The notes: generated by a model not told the origin, from the sequence alone. A stretch of DNA of 49,227 nucleotides from Lachnospiraceae bacterium (GCA_910574285.1 CAJTAL010000032.1:1-49227), one strand, 5' to 3'. Shown: positions 41,642-49,176, numbered from the stretch's first letter. Numbers and translations are program-made.

Positions 41642-42937
41642 TCATTCCTTTCTGTCAGTAAGTTCTATATGTTGTGTAAAATAGTCGCATTTCATTGTTG
41701 TTTCTAATAGTACGTTGTCATAAGAACTGATGATTTTCTGGGCATTCCCAAGCCCGATTCCTTGATGCCCGATTTTTGTGCTAAAGCCTTTTTGCTTTAA
41801 TTTATGCAGCATTAGACCGCTATCCCGAAAGCGGTTGCTTATGATGATTGATACGCCAGTTTTATTCTGGATGATATTTAAGCCTATTTGTGGCTGTTCT
41901 GTCTCCAATGTGCTTTCAATCGCATTGTCCAAAAAGATTCCCAGTATTCTGGCAAGGTCTACCGTGTCTATCAGAAAACTTTCCACTTTGTCGGGAATAT
42001 CAATGGTGACGTCAATCCCCGATTCATGGGCGTAAATCATTTTTGCTGAGAGCAGGCTTTTGATTTCCAACACACTGATATTGCTAAGCTGGTTCAGTTT
42101 ATAATCTTCCCCCGTAATCAGATTCTTCGTTGGGAAGATTTTGCTTTCAAAAAAATCCTTTAACCTATCCAAATCACCCTCTTCAATATAACCAGATAAA
42201 GAGAGCAGAATATTAACATAATCATGCTTAAAGGAGCGCAGGCTGTTATACATAGCTTCTAAATTCCGTGTGTAGTCCTGTAAGTCCTGCATAGCTTTCT
42301 GCTTTGCTTCGGTCTGTATCCGTTCCAGATAAGAGCGGCGCATAGCCAGAAGTAAACAACACATCACAAGCAGATACCCCGAAATATGTAAGGCATTATT
42401 ATATATCATTTTGCCGATAGAGCCGTTTTGTCCTGGAATCAAATTATCAAACAGATAGATGGTTATAAGGAGCAGTAGTGCAGCATCTATCACATACCAT
42501 GTCTGCGGAAGACCCAAAATGCCTTTGCCAGACAGGAATATTTTTTTCAGCAGTTTGCCGCAAAGCAGCGTAATCCAATAAAACAGCAAAGTATAAATCA
42601 AATCAATGCCGTAAGAAAAATACCACTGATTTGATAAAGGTGAGGGAATCAGCATATAAAGAAAATTTGCCAGCAAATTCTCTGTCACAACGGCAAGCAT
42701 ACATCCAATCACACCCATAAAAACATTCTGCGGCGCAGTGTCACGGCAAGCAAGCAACCCATAAATACATACCGCCACCAGAATACCGAACAAACCGTAT
42801 GGAACACAGGCGAGGAGCGTTACAGGCATTCCAGCAACTAACAGCAGTATATAAAGTACGCTAAACGCTTTGAAGTTCATATGCTGAGGCCATACATTGC
42901 GGATAGCAAGGGAAAGCCGAAAAAAAGATAGCAGCAT
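41642..42937 (-). CDS. GHKL-type sensor histidine kinase (AgrC-like)
   Basis: 431 aa. The first 200 residues hold about six membrane spans. The transmitter shows the HPK10 phospho-acceptor motif RSFKHDYVNILLSLSGYI near residue 235, the N-box ILGIFLDNAIEST near 330, and the glycine box GIGLGNAQKIISS near 400. There is no DxGxG box, as usual for AgrC-like proteins. These kinases often respond to peptides. AAAGAAGGAATATATTGAA precedes the start. The divergent small membrane protein at 43163 is the only nearby candidate target or signal partner. Confidence 0.9.
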   Translation of the reverse strand: MLLSFFRLSLAIRNVWPQHMNFKAFSVLYILLLVAGMPVTLLACVPYGLFGILVAVCIYGLLACRDTAPQNVFMGVIGCMLAVVTENLLANFLYMLIPSPLSNQWYFSYGIDLIYTLLFYWITLLCGKLLKKIFLSGKGILGLPQTWYVIDAALLLLITIYLFDNLIPGQNGSIGKMIYNNALHISGYLLVMCCLLLAMRRSYLERIQTEAKQKAMQDLQDYTRNLEAMYNSLRSFKHDYVNILLSLSGYIEEGDLDRLKDFFESKIFPTKNLITGEDYKLNQLSNISVLEIKSLLSAKMIYAHESGIDVTIDIPDKVESFLIDTVDLARILGIFLDNAIESTLETEQPQIGLNIIQNKTGVSIIISNRFRDSGLMLHKLKQKGFSTKIGHQGIGLGNAQKIISSYDNVLLETTMKCDYFTQHIELTDRKE

Positions 42938-43021
42938 TTCAATATATTCCTTCTTTCGATATTTACTTCCCTGATTATACCTTATACCATTCTTTATATC
43001 AACTCCCCCTGCAAAAATGAC

Positions 43022-43062
43022 GAATAAGTGCGTGTTCTGTAAAAAGAAAAACGCACTTATTC
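43022..43062. repeat. Perfect 12-bp inverted repeat between divergent genes
   Basis: GAATAAGTGCGT (43022-43033) and ACGCACTTATTC (43051-43062) are exact reverse complements, 17 bases apart. The location, between the AgrC-like gene and the promoter of the small membrane protein, suggests a regulator site or an attenuating hairpin. Confidence 0.7.
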
Positions 43063-43088
43063 ATGAATTAGGGCGTTTCATGACTGTT

Positions 43089-43119
43089 TTGAAAGAATTG
43101 CTGTTTTCTCTGGTATACT
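43089..43119 (+). promoter_or_regulatory. Promoter of the small membrane protein
   Basis: TTGAAA (43089-43094) and an extended -10, TGGTATACT, with TATACT at 43114-43119. The 19-bp spacer is long, which suits a promoter needing an activator. Confidence 0.5.
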
Positions 43120-43162
43120 ATTTTGCAGTACATAAATTTATTTTGGAAAGGAAACAGGAGCT

Positions 43163-43360
43163 ATGAAACATTTATTAAAAGGAGCTGCTGTAGCAGCGGT
43201 GGTATTGGTTGCTGTAATGGTAATCAATATGTTTTGTAATATGCATGACATTCACTTAGACCAGACAGCGACAGGTACAATATCAGCAGTTTGTGCTATG
43301 CTGTTTTATCGTGGATTGATTAGGAATGAAAAAAGTAAAGATGATGGGAATGAAAAATAA
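43163..43360 (+). CDS. Small two-span membrane protein, unknown
   Basis: The 65-aa protein has two hydrophobic segments: GAAVAAVVLVAVMVINMF at residues 7-24 and a shorter TISAVCAMLFYRGL near 38-52. It ends in a charged tail KSKDDGNEK. AAAGGAAACAGGAGCT gives a strong ribosome site, so it is very likely translated. It lacks the amphipathic/cysteine core of AgrD, so it is not an obvious signal peptide. Position opposite the two-component system suggests that it is the regulated gene or an accessory sensor part. Confidence 0.65.
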   Translation: MKHLLKGAAVAAVVLVAVMVINMFCNMHDIHLDQTATGTISAVCAMLFYRGLIRNEKSKDDGNEK

Positions 43361-43574
43361 CGAGTAATCATTTTGCAGGTCATATATCTTTAAAGGAGTA
43401 GATTACTAAAACGTCTGCGAATAAGCATAAACGCAGCAAGTTATAACAAAAATTTTCACATACATAGAAGAAATATAGCAAAGACATGGATAAAGATACA
43501 GAGCTGATGAACAAGTGAGAAATTACCGTTCGCCGGCTCTGTTCTGTTTTATAAGACTTTAAGGCAACCGCCCA

Positions 43575-43838
43575 TCAAATAAAAAAACGGCGTGTGGCGG
43601 GCGATTTTGCTATGCCCAAAAAACTTAACAGACACTCTCCAGATGAAGTGCTACAGCCGCCTCCTCCGGAACCCTGCCAGCCCGTCTTCCTGCCGCAGAA
43701 AAGATACAATGTGTTTGCGTAAGGATCCATCTGGTAAATATCCCGGATTATCGCCATGAGGCCATTGATGGAAAGCCTCATATCTGTACGCCCTGTTATA
43801 AGGCAGAGCTTTGATGCTCCGGAAATATCGCCTAACAC
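43575..43838 (-). pseudogene. IS66 TnpB (OrfB), truncated
   Basis: Residues 1-50 (MLGDISGASK, then TDMRLSINGLMAIIRDIYQM and NTLYLFCGRK) are typical of the IS66 accessory protein TnpB. After CGRK the frame becomes GWQGSGGGGCSTSSG and loses similarity, so the last 60 or so residues are replaced by deleted-junction sequence. The start overlaps the tnpA stop. Confidence 0.7.
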
Positions 43839-44224
43839 AGGCTGCGCAGCGCAAGAAGGGTATTTTCGATGGTTTCCTTCGCTGCATGATTAGAAATCCC
43901 AATAGATGTCCCCTGGAAATCGAGCTGAAGCACAGCCGCATTGGCGGCCCAGGGATCCGTTGATGTGATCTCCTTCTGGCCGGCAAATAAACTTTTGGAA
44001 ATATCCAGGCAGACAATTTCCTGCTTTTCACAGGGGAATGTCTGTGGGATTCTTTGCGGGATCGTATAGCCCTTCTGGCGGAGACGACGTGTATGGTAGT
44101 CAATAGCCTTTGCCGTTATCCCATGCTGTTCACACCAGATTTTGACTTTCAAGCTGCTGGTCTTACAATCCTTGATCAGATCGAACCATTCCTGATCTGT
44201 ACGTTTGATACGTTTCTGAGCCAT
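43832..44224 (-). CDS. IS66 TnpA (OrfA) accessory protein
   Basis: The 130-aa protein has MAQKRIKRTDQEWFDLIKDC, then CEQHGITAKAIDYHTRRLRQ, the HTH of IS66 TnpA. The C-terminus ISNHAAKETIENTLLALRSLC is normal for the family. It is intact but stands in an element without transposase. AAGAGGTGAGCTTTC is a good ribosome site. Confidence 0.75.
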   Translation of the reverse strand: MAQKRIKRTDQEWFDLIKDCKTSSLKVKIWCEQHGITAKAIDYHTRRLRQKGYTIPQRIPQTFPCEKQEIVCLDISKSLFAGQKEITSTDPWAANAAVLQLDFQGTSIGISNHAAKETIENTLLALRSLC

Positions 44225-44383
44225 GAAAGCTCACCTCTTCCTAATCTATTTGGAGTAAGCGTGCATAGAGCAATCGAATGATTTGATAGTCAATATGCCC
44301 TGAATGCAAAAACCGGGAAATGGGGAAATGCTTCTCCAGCTAAAGAGATTATCGCACAGATTTCGAGACTTGTAAAAACGCTA

Positions 44384-44417
44384 GATTATTCATCGCTTAC
44401 GATTATTCATCGCTTAC
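44384..44417. repeat. Tandem 17-bp duplication
   Basis: GATTATTCATCGCTTAC occurs twice head to tail. It lies in the gene-free stretch 44225-44539 between the IS66 remnant and the membrane protein gene. Nothing else but the hairpin at 44442-44485 is seen there. Confidence 0.75.
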
Positions 44418-44441
44418 GTTCGTTTATCTTTGGATAAAAGA

Positions 44442-44485
44442 GCAGAGCCGACAGGCTGTGATTGCTCACAAGCCTGCCGACTCTG
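44442..44485 (-). terminator. Hairpin at the end of the 44540-46000 operon
   Basis: GCAGAGCCGACAGGCT (44442-44457) pairs with AGCCTGCCGACTCTGC (44470-44485) with two wobble/mismatch positions. On the minus strand TCTTTTATCC follows, a weak T-rich tail. It lies just beyond the stop of the membrane protein gene. Confidence 0.55.
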
Positions 44486-44539
44486 CGCATTATGTGTCTG
44501 GCTTTTTGGTGAAATGTTGTTTGCCCGATAAATAGGAAA

Positions 44540-45211
44540 TTATAGCAAATAACCTATAGCGATGAAAAGATAGCTATATAGGTATTTCCTGTTTAATCTT
44601 AGATACATTACACCGCTAAGAACAGAAAACATCATAGTAGAAATTCCGTTCCATATTTCAAGACCTACCCCTCTTGACACAAAATGAAACGCTCCCCATG
44701 TCATAGCCAATATAATACCGCCAAAAGGAATTGGGCTTTCTTTTTTCAACAGAGTTTCAATCGCTTTTTGCCCGTATATTATGATTAGAATAACAAGCAG
44801 CACTTCAAATATATAGTATAAATATTGCGCGCAAAATTGGAATATGGTTTTACCCTGTGCTTCTCCAATAATCTTTAATGTATGCCAATCAATGAAAGTC
44901 ATAATTTTGCAGCCAATGAAACAAGCAAGCGTTACGATCCAACTTTTCGAGGAAATCTTATCCCTTTTGCTTCCCCTTTCTGGAAAATGATAATGCTTCC
45001 TTGAAAAAAGCAGAAGAACGCCAATGAAAAACGCCCACATAAAAACCATTATGATACAATGAATACTTCTTTGCTGCATTGTATAATTCTGTATGTCTAC
45101 ATGCAGAAATATAACTTCAATTGCAAATATTGACAGATATTCAAGCATAAATGCTCCAAATGAAAGTAAACTCAGCCATAAATGTTTTGTCCATTTTACT
45201 TCTTTAACCAT
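44540..45211 (-). CDS. Multi-spanning membrane protein, CPBP-protease-like but degenerate
   Basis: 223 aa from the ATG preceded by AAGGAGAGGATA. Six to seven hydrophobic spans are seen. A stretch FGGIILAMTWGAFHFVSRG near residue 165 recalls the second CPBP/CAAX-protease motif, but the EExxxR motif is not found, so proteolytic activity is doubtful. Last gene of a three-gene minus-strand operon with a small anchored protein and a small cytoplasmic protein. An immunity-like or membrane sensing role is possible but unproven. Confidence 0.6.
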   Translation of the reverse strand: MVKEVKWTKHLWLSLLSFGAFMLEYLSIFAIEVIFLHVDIQNYTMQQRSIHCIIMVFMWAFFIGVLLLFSRKHYHFPERGSKRDKISSKSWIVTLACFIGCKIMTFIDWHTLKIIGEAQGKTIFQFCAQYLYYIFEVLLVILIIIYGQKAIETLLKKESPIPFGGIILAMTWGAFHFVSRGVGLEIWNGISTMMFSVLSGVMYLRLNRKYLYSYLFIAIGYLL

Positions 45212-45292
45212 TATCCTCTCCTTATGAAATTCCGATTTCTTTTTATTCTTGACTTCCCGACAAACAGGAATTTCTGTGTCAGACAAAACGTT

Positions 45293-45667
45293 TTAATCTG
45301 ACATATTATAAACAACAATCTTATAATCTCCAATAAAATTACTACATTTGGTAGCTAAAGTAAATGTATCTGAACGCTCCAAAGTGAAAAAAGTTTCTAA
45401 CGCTTTTGCGCTGTCTAATGTATATACTTCATTTCCAACTGAATCATATAAGACCATATCTAAATTCCCGCTTATAATATCAGACTTGAATGAAAACTTT
45501 ATTCTATCGCCTGCTTCCCCCGAAAACGAAATATCAGAAGTTGTAGTTATTTGCTCTGAATAACTTTTGCTCATATTGCCTAATACTTTGGGGCTGGTTA
45601 TTAGATGGATACTTATTGCGCTGACTACTACAATGATTATAACGATTATAAAACTTGTCTTTTTCAT
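45293..45667 (-). CDS. Small anchored or secreted protein, unknown
   Basis: 124 aa with an N-terminal hydrophobic segment (MKKTSFIIVIIIVVVSAISI) that is a signal anchor or signal peptide, and an extracytoplasmic beta-rich domain (SEQITTTSDISFSGEAGDRI, MVLYDSVGNEVYTLD, SNFIGDYKIVVYN). The pattern resembles small bacterial pre-peptidase-like beta domains. GAAAGGGAACATTGGG supports the ATG at 45667. Second gene of the operon. No function assigned. Confidence 0.6.
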   Translation of the reverse strand: MKKTSFIIVIIIVVVSAISIHLITSPKVLGNMSKSYSEQITTTSDISFSGEAGDRIKFSFKSDIISGNLDMVLYDSVGNEVYTLDSAKALETFFTLERSDTFTLATKCSNFIGDYKIVVYNMSD

Positions 45668-45721
45668 CCCAATGTTCCCTTTCAAATTTCGATTTTCCAG
45701 TATGCCAAACTGGAATTGCTT

Positions 45722-46000
45722 TTATTGTAAATCATCTTTAGAAATTGCTATTGAAGGATAATGAGAAAGTTCCGTCAAATCAACATTTAGTGGCACACTA
45801 TAAATCATGTAATAATTATTAGGATTGACGGCAATCAATTCATTCATTTTTTGTTCTGCTAAGTCCTTATCATTTGTAGCATACACAACTGATACAACAC
45901 CTACTTTATCATTTTCCGTCCCCTGTATATTTCCGCATAATATTAATTTTAATGGGGCGTTTCCATTCAAGCCTTGCTTAATATAGTCTTTATATTCCAT
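45722..46000 (-). CDS. Small cytoplasmic protein, unknown
   Basis: 92 aa, MEYKDYIKQGLNGNAPLKLI at the start, then an alpha/beta pattern (VGVVSVVYATNDKDLAEQKM, YYMIYSVPLNVDL). GGAGGGCAAACT places the start at 46000, 16 codons inside the longer frame. First gene of the operon and directly downstream of a near-consensus promoter. I do not recognise the family; small proteins of this kind often accompany membrane peptide or toxin loci. Confidence 0.6.
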   Translation of the reverse strand: MEYKDYIKQGLNGNAPLKLILCGNIQGTENDKVGVVSVVYATNDKDLAEQKMNELIAVNPNNYYMIYSVPLNVDLTELSHYPSIAISKDDLQ

Positions 46001-46047
46001 AGTTTGCCCTCCATCAATTCTGATTTTCCAGTTTAACTTTTTTTCCA

Positions 46048-46076
46048 ATTATACATGAAAACATGGGATTTTTCAA
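46048..46076 (-). promoter_or_regulatory. Promoter of the three-gene membrane operon
   Basis: On the minus strand TTGAAA (46076-46071), 17 bp, TATAAT (46053-46048), preceded by TG one base earlier. This is one of the best sigma-A promoters in the window. Confidence 0.8.
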
Positions 46077-46202
46077 TTCTCAAACTGTCTTACTGTCTTT
46101 GCTTAGGTTTGGATGGGACTGCCGCTTATTACGGAAATGCTGTCATTCACCTATGAATAAATTATATCATTTTCAACAACTTCCCTTACACACGCTAAAA
46201 TG

Positions 46203-46523
46203 TTATTCATCTTTTGAATCCATAAGAATTTTTTTTGATTTCAACTGTTCTGTCACGCCTTGCCTGTCGGAATATTCCGTTGCTAGCCGAAAAAACATAT
46301 CTACTGCCGGTGCGTCTACACTTGCAAGATATTCATTCAGCCTGCCGCTGGTAAAGAGGTTCATATATAAAACCTTATGGTTTTGTTTCAAATACTTTGT
46401 ATGTCTCTGCCCCCATACGCCGATATGCTTTTCTTTTTCGGCAGGTAAGGCGAGCGCAGGCAAATAATAATCGCCAACCCTTGTATATGTCCCTCTCATC
46501 TATTCAAACAATGTCTTTTCCAT
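46203..46523 (-). pseudogene. TnpV family protein with an early in-frame stop
   Basis: GGAGG and a well spaced ATG (46523) start MEKTLFE, then TAG, then ATG AGA GGG and the normal TnpV body (YYLPALALPAEKEKHIGVWG, QRHTKYLKQNHKVLYMNLF, TSGRLNEYLASVDAPA). In relatives the eighth codon is Gln, so a single C-to-T change made the stop. The next codon is ATG, so reinitiation could rescue the protein at 46499. The gene faces the other TnpV copy at 40459. Confidence 0.75.
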
Positions 46524-46591
46524 AGTCTTAATCCTCCATAATTTTATTTTTGGGTTAGTTGTTGACTGCTTTGATATGCACATTATCAACT

Positions 46592-46625
46592 GCTAAGTGC
46601 TACTTTGAATTTTGCAGTACTTAGC
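46592..46625. repeat. Imperfect inverted repeat upstream of TnpV copy 2
   Basis: GCTAAGTGCTAC (46592-46603) and GCAGTACTTAGC (46614-46625) form a stem of seven pairs plus inner partial pairing. It lies in the 400-bp stretch 46524-46925 between divergent genes, together with the terminator-like hairpin at 46684-46726. I see no gene there. Confidence 0.5.
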
Positions 46626-46683
46626 GGCATTGTGGCAAAAGAAATTACATTTTACGAATATGTGATTATATTTTCATATAGAG

Positions 46684-46726
46684 TAAGCCAGCGTGAAAAG
46701 CATTCCTACTTTTACGCTGGCTTTTG
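46684..46726 (+). terminator. Terminator-like hairpin
   Basis: AAGCCAGCGTGAAAAG pairs with CTTTTACGCTGGCTT (one bulge) and is followed by TTGCCTTTG. No plus-strand gene ends just before it, so it may be left over from a removed gene or act as an attenuator for the sigma-like gene downstream. Confidence 0.6.
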
Positions 46727-46925
46727 CCTTTGCTATCGCCCATAAGCTGTATTCCAATTATGTTTTCAAATTATCTCCTTATGTGGTGACAGCCTTTACG
46801 GTTTTTCTTTTGTCGTTTTTTATCGGAATGTGCCGCAGGGGTGTTTCCGCTGTTGGCTGTCGTTCGCCGCCTATCCAATCTGGATTTTTTACATTTTCAA
46901 AAATTCGGATTGGAGGAAATAAGGA

Positions 46926-47369
46926 ATGGCATATAACCACGGACGTGAGGATAGGAAATGGCGTATCTGGAAAGAAGCCGAGGAAAAAGTGCTGCGTGAG
47001 CATGGCGTTGATGAAGCGGTCATTGAGCAAATCCGCATGGATGACAGGGCGGACTTTAATTCCAACAGGCGGTTTTACCGATGGACGAGCGACTTCGGCG
47101 AATACCTTGAGGGAGTGGCGGACGCTGAACAGCAGGCAGAGCCGACTACCGTTGCGGACTTGCTGGACGAGATTGAGGACGAGAAACTGTATCAGGCACT
47201 TCTTACGGTGGACAAGCATACCCTGCTCATTCTCCTGCTGAAAATGCAGGGGTATTCCACAAGGGAGATTGCTACAATGGCAGGGCTTACCGAAAGGGCG
47301 GTCTACAAACGCCTTGAACGGCTCCGCAAAAAATTAAAACCTATTTTTTATCCTTTCGGGGAAATTTAA
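46926..47369 (+). CDS. Sigma-70-like HTH protein of a conjugative element
   Basis: The 147-aa protein begins MAYNHGREDRKWRIWKEAEE. The acidic middle holds VADLLDEIEDEKLYQALLTV, and a sigma region 4-type HTH is at the C-terminus (LLLKMQGYSTREIATMAGLT, then ERAVYKRLERLRKKLK). Such small sigma-like proteins are standard cargo of Tn1549/Tn916-like integrative elements in clostridia and are thought to control transfer genes. ATTGGAGGAAATAAGG gives the start. Next gene is another sigma-like protein 66 bases downstream. Confidence 0.82.
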   Translation: MAYNHGREDRKWRIWKEAEEKVLREHGVDEAVIEQIRMDDRADFNSNRRFYRWTSDFGEYLEGVADAEQQAEPTTVADLLDEIEDEKLYQALLTVDKHTLLILLLKMQGYSTREIATMAGLTERAVYKRLERLRKKLKPIFYPFGEI

Positions 47370-47435
47370 AGATTTCCACGGGCTATTGGGTGGGAGGGCA
47401 ATCCTCCCGCTCAATTTTTTTCGGGAGGAAAGGAA

Positions 47436-47909
47436 ATGGCATACGGGGCAAAGACATACACGCTTCGGAAGGAATCCACGGAAAGCGGCAAAAGGTATTT
47501 TATCAGCTTTAAGGACGGGCAGGGGGAACACCACGAACTGGAAGTGTCCGAGCAGTTATTCATTGAATTTCGGCAGATGGAGCGCAGGAACAGAAACCTT
47601 CAACAATGGAACCAGCGGCATAGGGAGTTTAACGAGGTATGGGATGAAACCCTTTACAGACGGGCGTTAAGAGTGCCTAAAACGCTTGATGAAAGAATGA
47701 TTGAGAAAGAACGGAATGAACTGTTTTACAAAGCGGTTGCCCGACTGCCAGAGATACAGAGGCGGCGTTTCCTGTTCTATTACGAGTATGATTTTAATTT
47801 TTACCAAATTGGTGAAATGGAGCATTGCACCGCTTCCGCTGTCCAGAAGTCTGTTTCGGTTGCAAGGGAAAAGGTCAAGGCAGAAATGAGGAAGTATCTC
47901 CAACCATGA
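47436..47909 (+). CDS. Second sigma-70-like regulator of a conjugative element
   Basis: 157 aa, MAYGAKTYTLRKESTESGKR at the start, a region 2-like part (YFISFKDGQGEHHELEVSEQ), then MIEKERNELFYKAVARLPEI and a region 4 HTH (YEYDFNFYQIGEMEHCTASA then VQKSVSVAREKVK). GGGAGGAAAGGAA is a strong ribosome site. Same orientation as the previous gene and with the same MAY start, so the two may be paralogues working together. The relaxase, integrase and coupling protein expected with them are not in the window. Confidence 0.82.
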   Translation: MAYGAKTYTLRKESTESGKRYFISFKDGQGEHHELEVSEQLFIEFRQMERRNRNLQQWNQRHREFNEVWDETLYRRALRVPKTLDERMIEKERNELFYKAVARLPEIQRRRFLFYYEYDFNFYQIGEMEHCTASAVQKSVSVAREKVKAEMRKYLQP

Positions 47910-48186
47910 CCGCCACCATCCGAAAAAGAAATCCGTTTTGCGTGGGATTGGCGGCATTACATACTCTCACTTCTTTTCGTGGGAGTAAATCTATTTTAAG
48001 GAGGTCAACGCCTATGTGCAACAAAACCAAAGACACCGCCCGAAAGCGGAATGTGCCGTATGTGCCAGGCTGAATGCTTTCGGAGCAGTCTCGGACTAAG
48101 CCGGCTGAAAGGAGGAACAGCAGTGCCTTCGGACATCAGACTCTGCCTGATATCATACCACAGGATAAACAATTATGAAACTGGGT

Positions 48187-48342
48187 TGTACAGGTGATGA
48201 AAGGGTGGGAGGGGAATCCTCCTGATTGCCTTCACCTATATCATTAAGAAAGGATTATCAAAGTAACTGTTGACAGTATAGATGGGATAGGATGTGGGGA
48301 AGATTCTCCTTCTGAATTATCCTTCATCTATATCACAAAAAA
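48187..48342 (+). ncRNA. Two tandem related hairpin elements, possible structured RNA
   Basis: Unit A (48187-48254) and unit B (48275-48342) begin 88 bases apart and align along their length. Both begin GTAYAGRTG, have a G-rich central hairpin (GGAGG/CCTCC in A; GGGGA/TTCTCC in B) and end CTTCAYCTATATCA. The outer stem is AGGTG/CACCT in A and AGATG/CATCT in B, a paired G-C to A-T change. This is a structural resemblance only; I know no family name. The gap 47910-48400 also holds two very short frames with ribosome sites (48015 and 48123), not called as genes. Confidence 0.45.
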
Positions 48343-48346
48343 GAAT

Positions 48347-48380
48347 AAGTCCATAGCCTGTTTTGATTGGCTATAAACTT
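48347..48380. repeat. Inverted repeat before the 48401 gene
   Basis: ATAGCC and GGCTAT flank a 10-base loop, and the outer AAGT/ACTT extends the symmetry. It sits 20 to 50 bases before the start of the next gene, at the place of a promoter or operator. Confidence 0.45.
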
Positions 48381-48400
48381 ATTATACGAGGAGGATTTAT

Positions 48401-48820
48401 ATGATTTATGTAAAATTGATAAGAGAAGAAGGCTCAAAAACCACCCGTGAATTATTACAACTCAATCCATATACCACACACGGCATTCGTGATAAAATCC
48501 TTATTTCTCAATCCGATTGTGGTTTAGCCGGGTTCGTATTAACAGAGAGTGACCTTGAACAGCTTTACTGGAAGAAGAAGGCGCAGAGTGATAAGGAAAA
48601 AGAAGCAGAACGCACAAAAGAAGAATCAGAACAGCAAACAGAACTTGCGGAGTTGAGAGCATGGAAAGCTGAAATGAAAAGCTGAAATGAAAAGCAAGAA
48701 CTTTATTCGGCAGATATTCACGCTATGGAACATGAGAAAACGCTAGTAAAAACAATGTCTTATTTGGCAAAACAAAATGAAAATCAAAACAAAAAAAGAA
48801 AGATGAGGTATGAACAATGA
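48401..48820 (+). pseudogene. Hypothetical mobile-element protein interrupted by a stop at a 13-bp duplication
   Basis: GAGGAGGATTTAT leads into MIYVKLIREEGSKTTRELLQ, a sequence of 94 codons with a charged helical C-terminus (KEKEAERTKEESEQQTELAE), ending at TGA 48683-48685. The same frame then stays open for 44 codons with similar composition (NEKQELYSADIHAMEHEK, then TLVKTMSYLAKQNENQNKK) to a TGA at 48818-48820, which overlaps the next start ATGA. The stop lies within two tandem copies of AAGCTGAAATGAA (48666-48691). The gene was probably about 135 codons long and is now cut. Function unknown. Confidence 0.55.
48666..48691 (+). repeat. Tandem 13-bp duplication
   Basis: AAGCTGAAATGAA occurs twice head to tail at the point where the 48401 gene meets its stop codon. 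Confidence 0.85.
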
Positions 48821-49176
48821 GAAACATTCATGATTTGACAAATTTATTACGGGCGGTAAGAATTGATTATCAGGAGACATATAAAAAGGCAGTAGAGACA
48901 AAGAAACAAGAACTTGCGACATTGCAACGGGATTATGTGCGAAACACGCCTACATACGCCGCCAAAGAACAGGAGATTCAGTTTAATTTTGATGTGGCGG
49001 CTATTAAAGCGAGAGAAAGAGCGGCAAAGAAAGCAAGCGAGGAAATCGAGGATTTGAGGGAATGGGAGAAAGCAAGAGTAGGCAGGATTGACGAAACGGC
49101 ATTATCTAAAATCAATTCACTTCGGGGGGGAGACTGTCCGAAAACTAATAAGTTGATGAATAAAACTAATAGGTAG
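48817..49176 (+). CDS. Hypothetical coiled-coil protein, probably truncated at its 3' end
   Basis: The start ATGA overlaps the stop of the previous frame, suggesting coupling. The 119 residues are mostly helical and charged: MRNIHDLTNLLRAVRIDYQE, TKKQELATLQRDYVRNTPTY, RERAAKKASEEIEDLREWEK. After NSLRGG the frame becomes DCPKTNKLMNKTNR and the DNA changes character at a run of G (49126-49132), as at an insertion boundary. The natural C-terminus may be lost. I do not recognise the family; the look is that of small cargo proteins of phages or conjugative elements. Confidence 0.5.
   Translation: MRNIHDLTNLLRAVRIDYQETYKKAVETKKQELATLQRDYVRNTPTYAAKEQEIQFNFDVAAIKARERAAKKASEEIEDLREWEKARVGRIDETALSKINSLRGGDCPKTNKLMNKTNR

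Larger units (their letters stand above)
43560..44224 (-). mobile_element. Internally deleted IS66-family element
   Basis: It contains IS66 tnpA and the start of tnpB in the usual order, but the large tnpC transposase is missing. A short stretch at 43570-43680, which tnpB runs into out of its family frame, may be the far end of the element. The terminal repeats are not clear. The element is dead by itself and could move only with help from a complete IS66. Confidence 0.6.

Noticed and set aside
43163-43360. AgrD-like signal peptide precursor for the AgrCA-like pair
   Set aside because: It has two membrane spans and no thiolactone-type core, and there is no agrB gene.
46693-47241. 182-codon frame overlapping the first sigma-like gene
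   Set aside because: It has no ribosome site and overlaps the frame with GGAGG and a clear HTH; treated as a shadow.
48015-48074. Nineteen-codon frame after AAGGAGG (MCNKTKDTARKRNVPYVPG)
   Set aside because: The ribosome site is good, but the peptide is too short to support a gene and may be the first codons of a gene deleted during element rearrangement.
48123-48198. GTG-initiated frame of 24 codons after AAAGGAGGAACAGCA
   Set aside because: Short, runs into the first hairpin unit, and no comparison is possible from one sequence.
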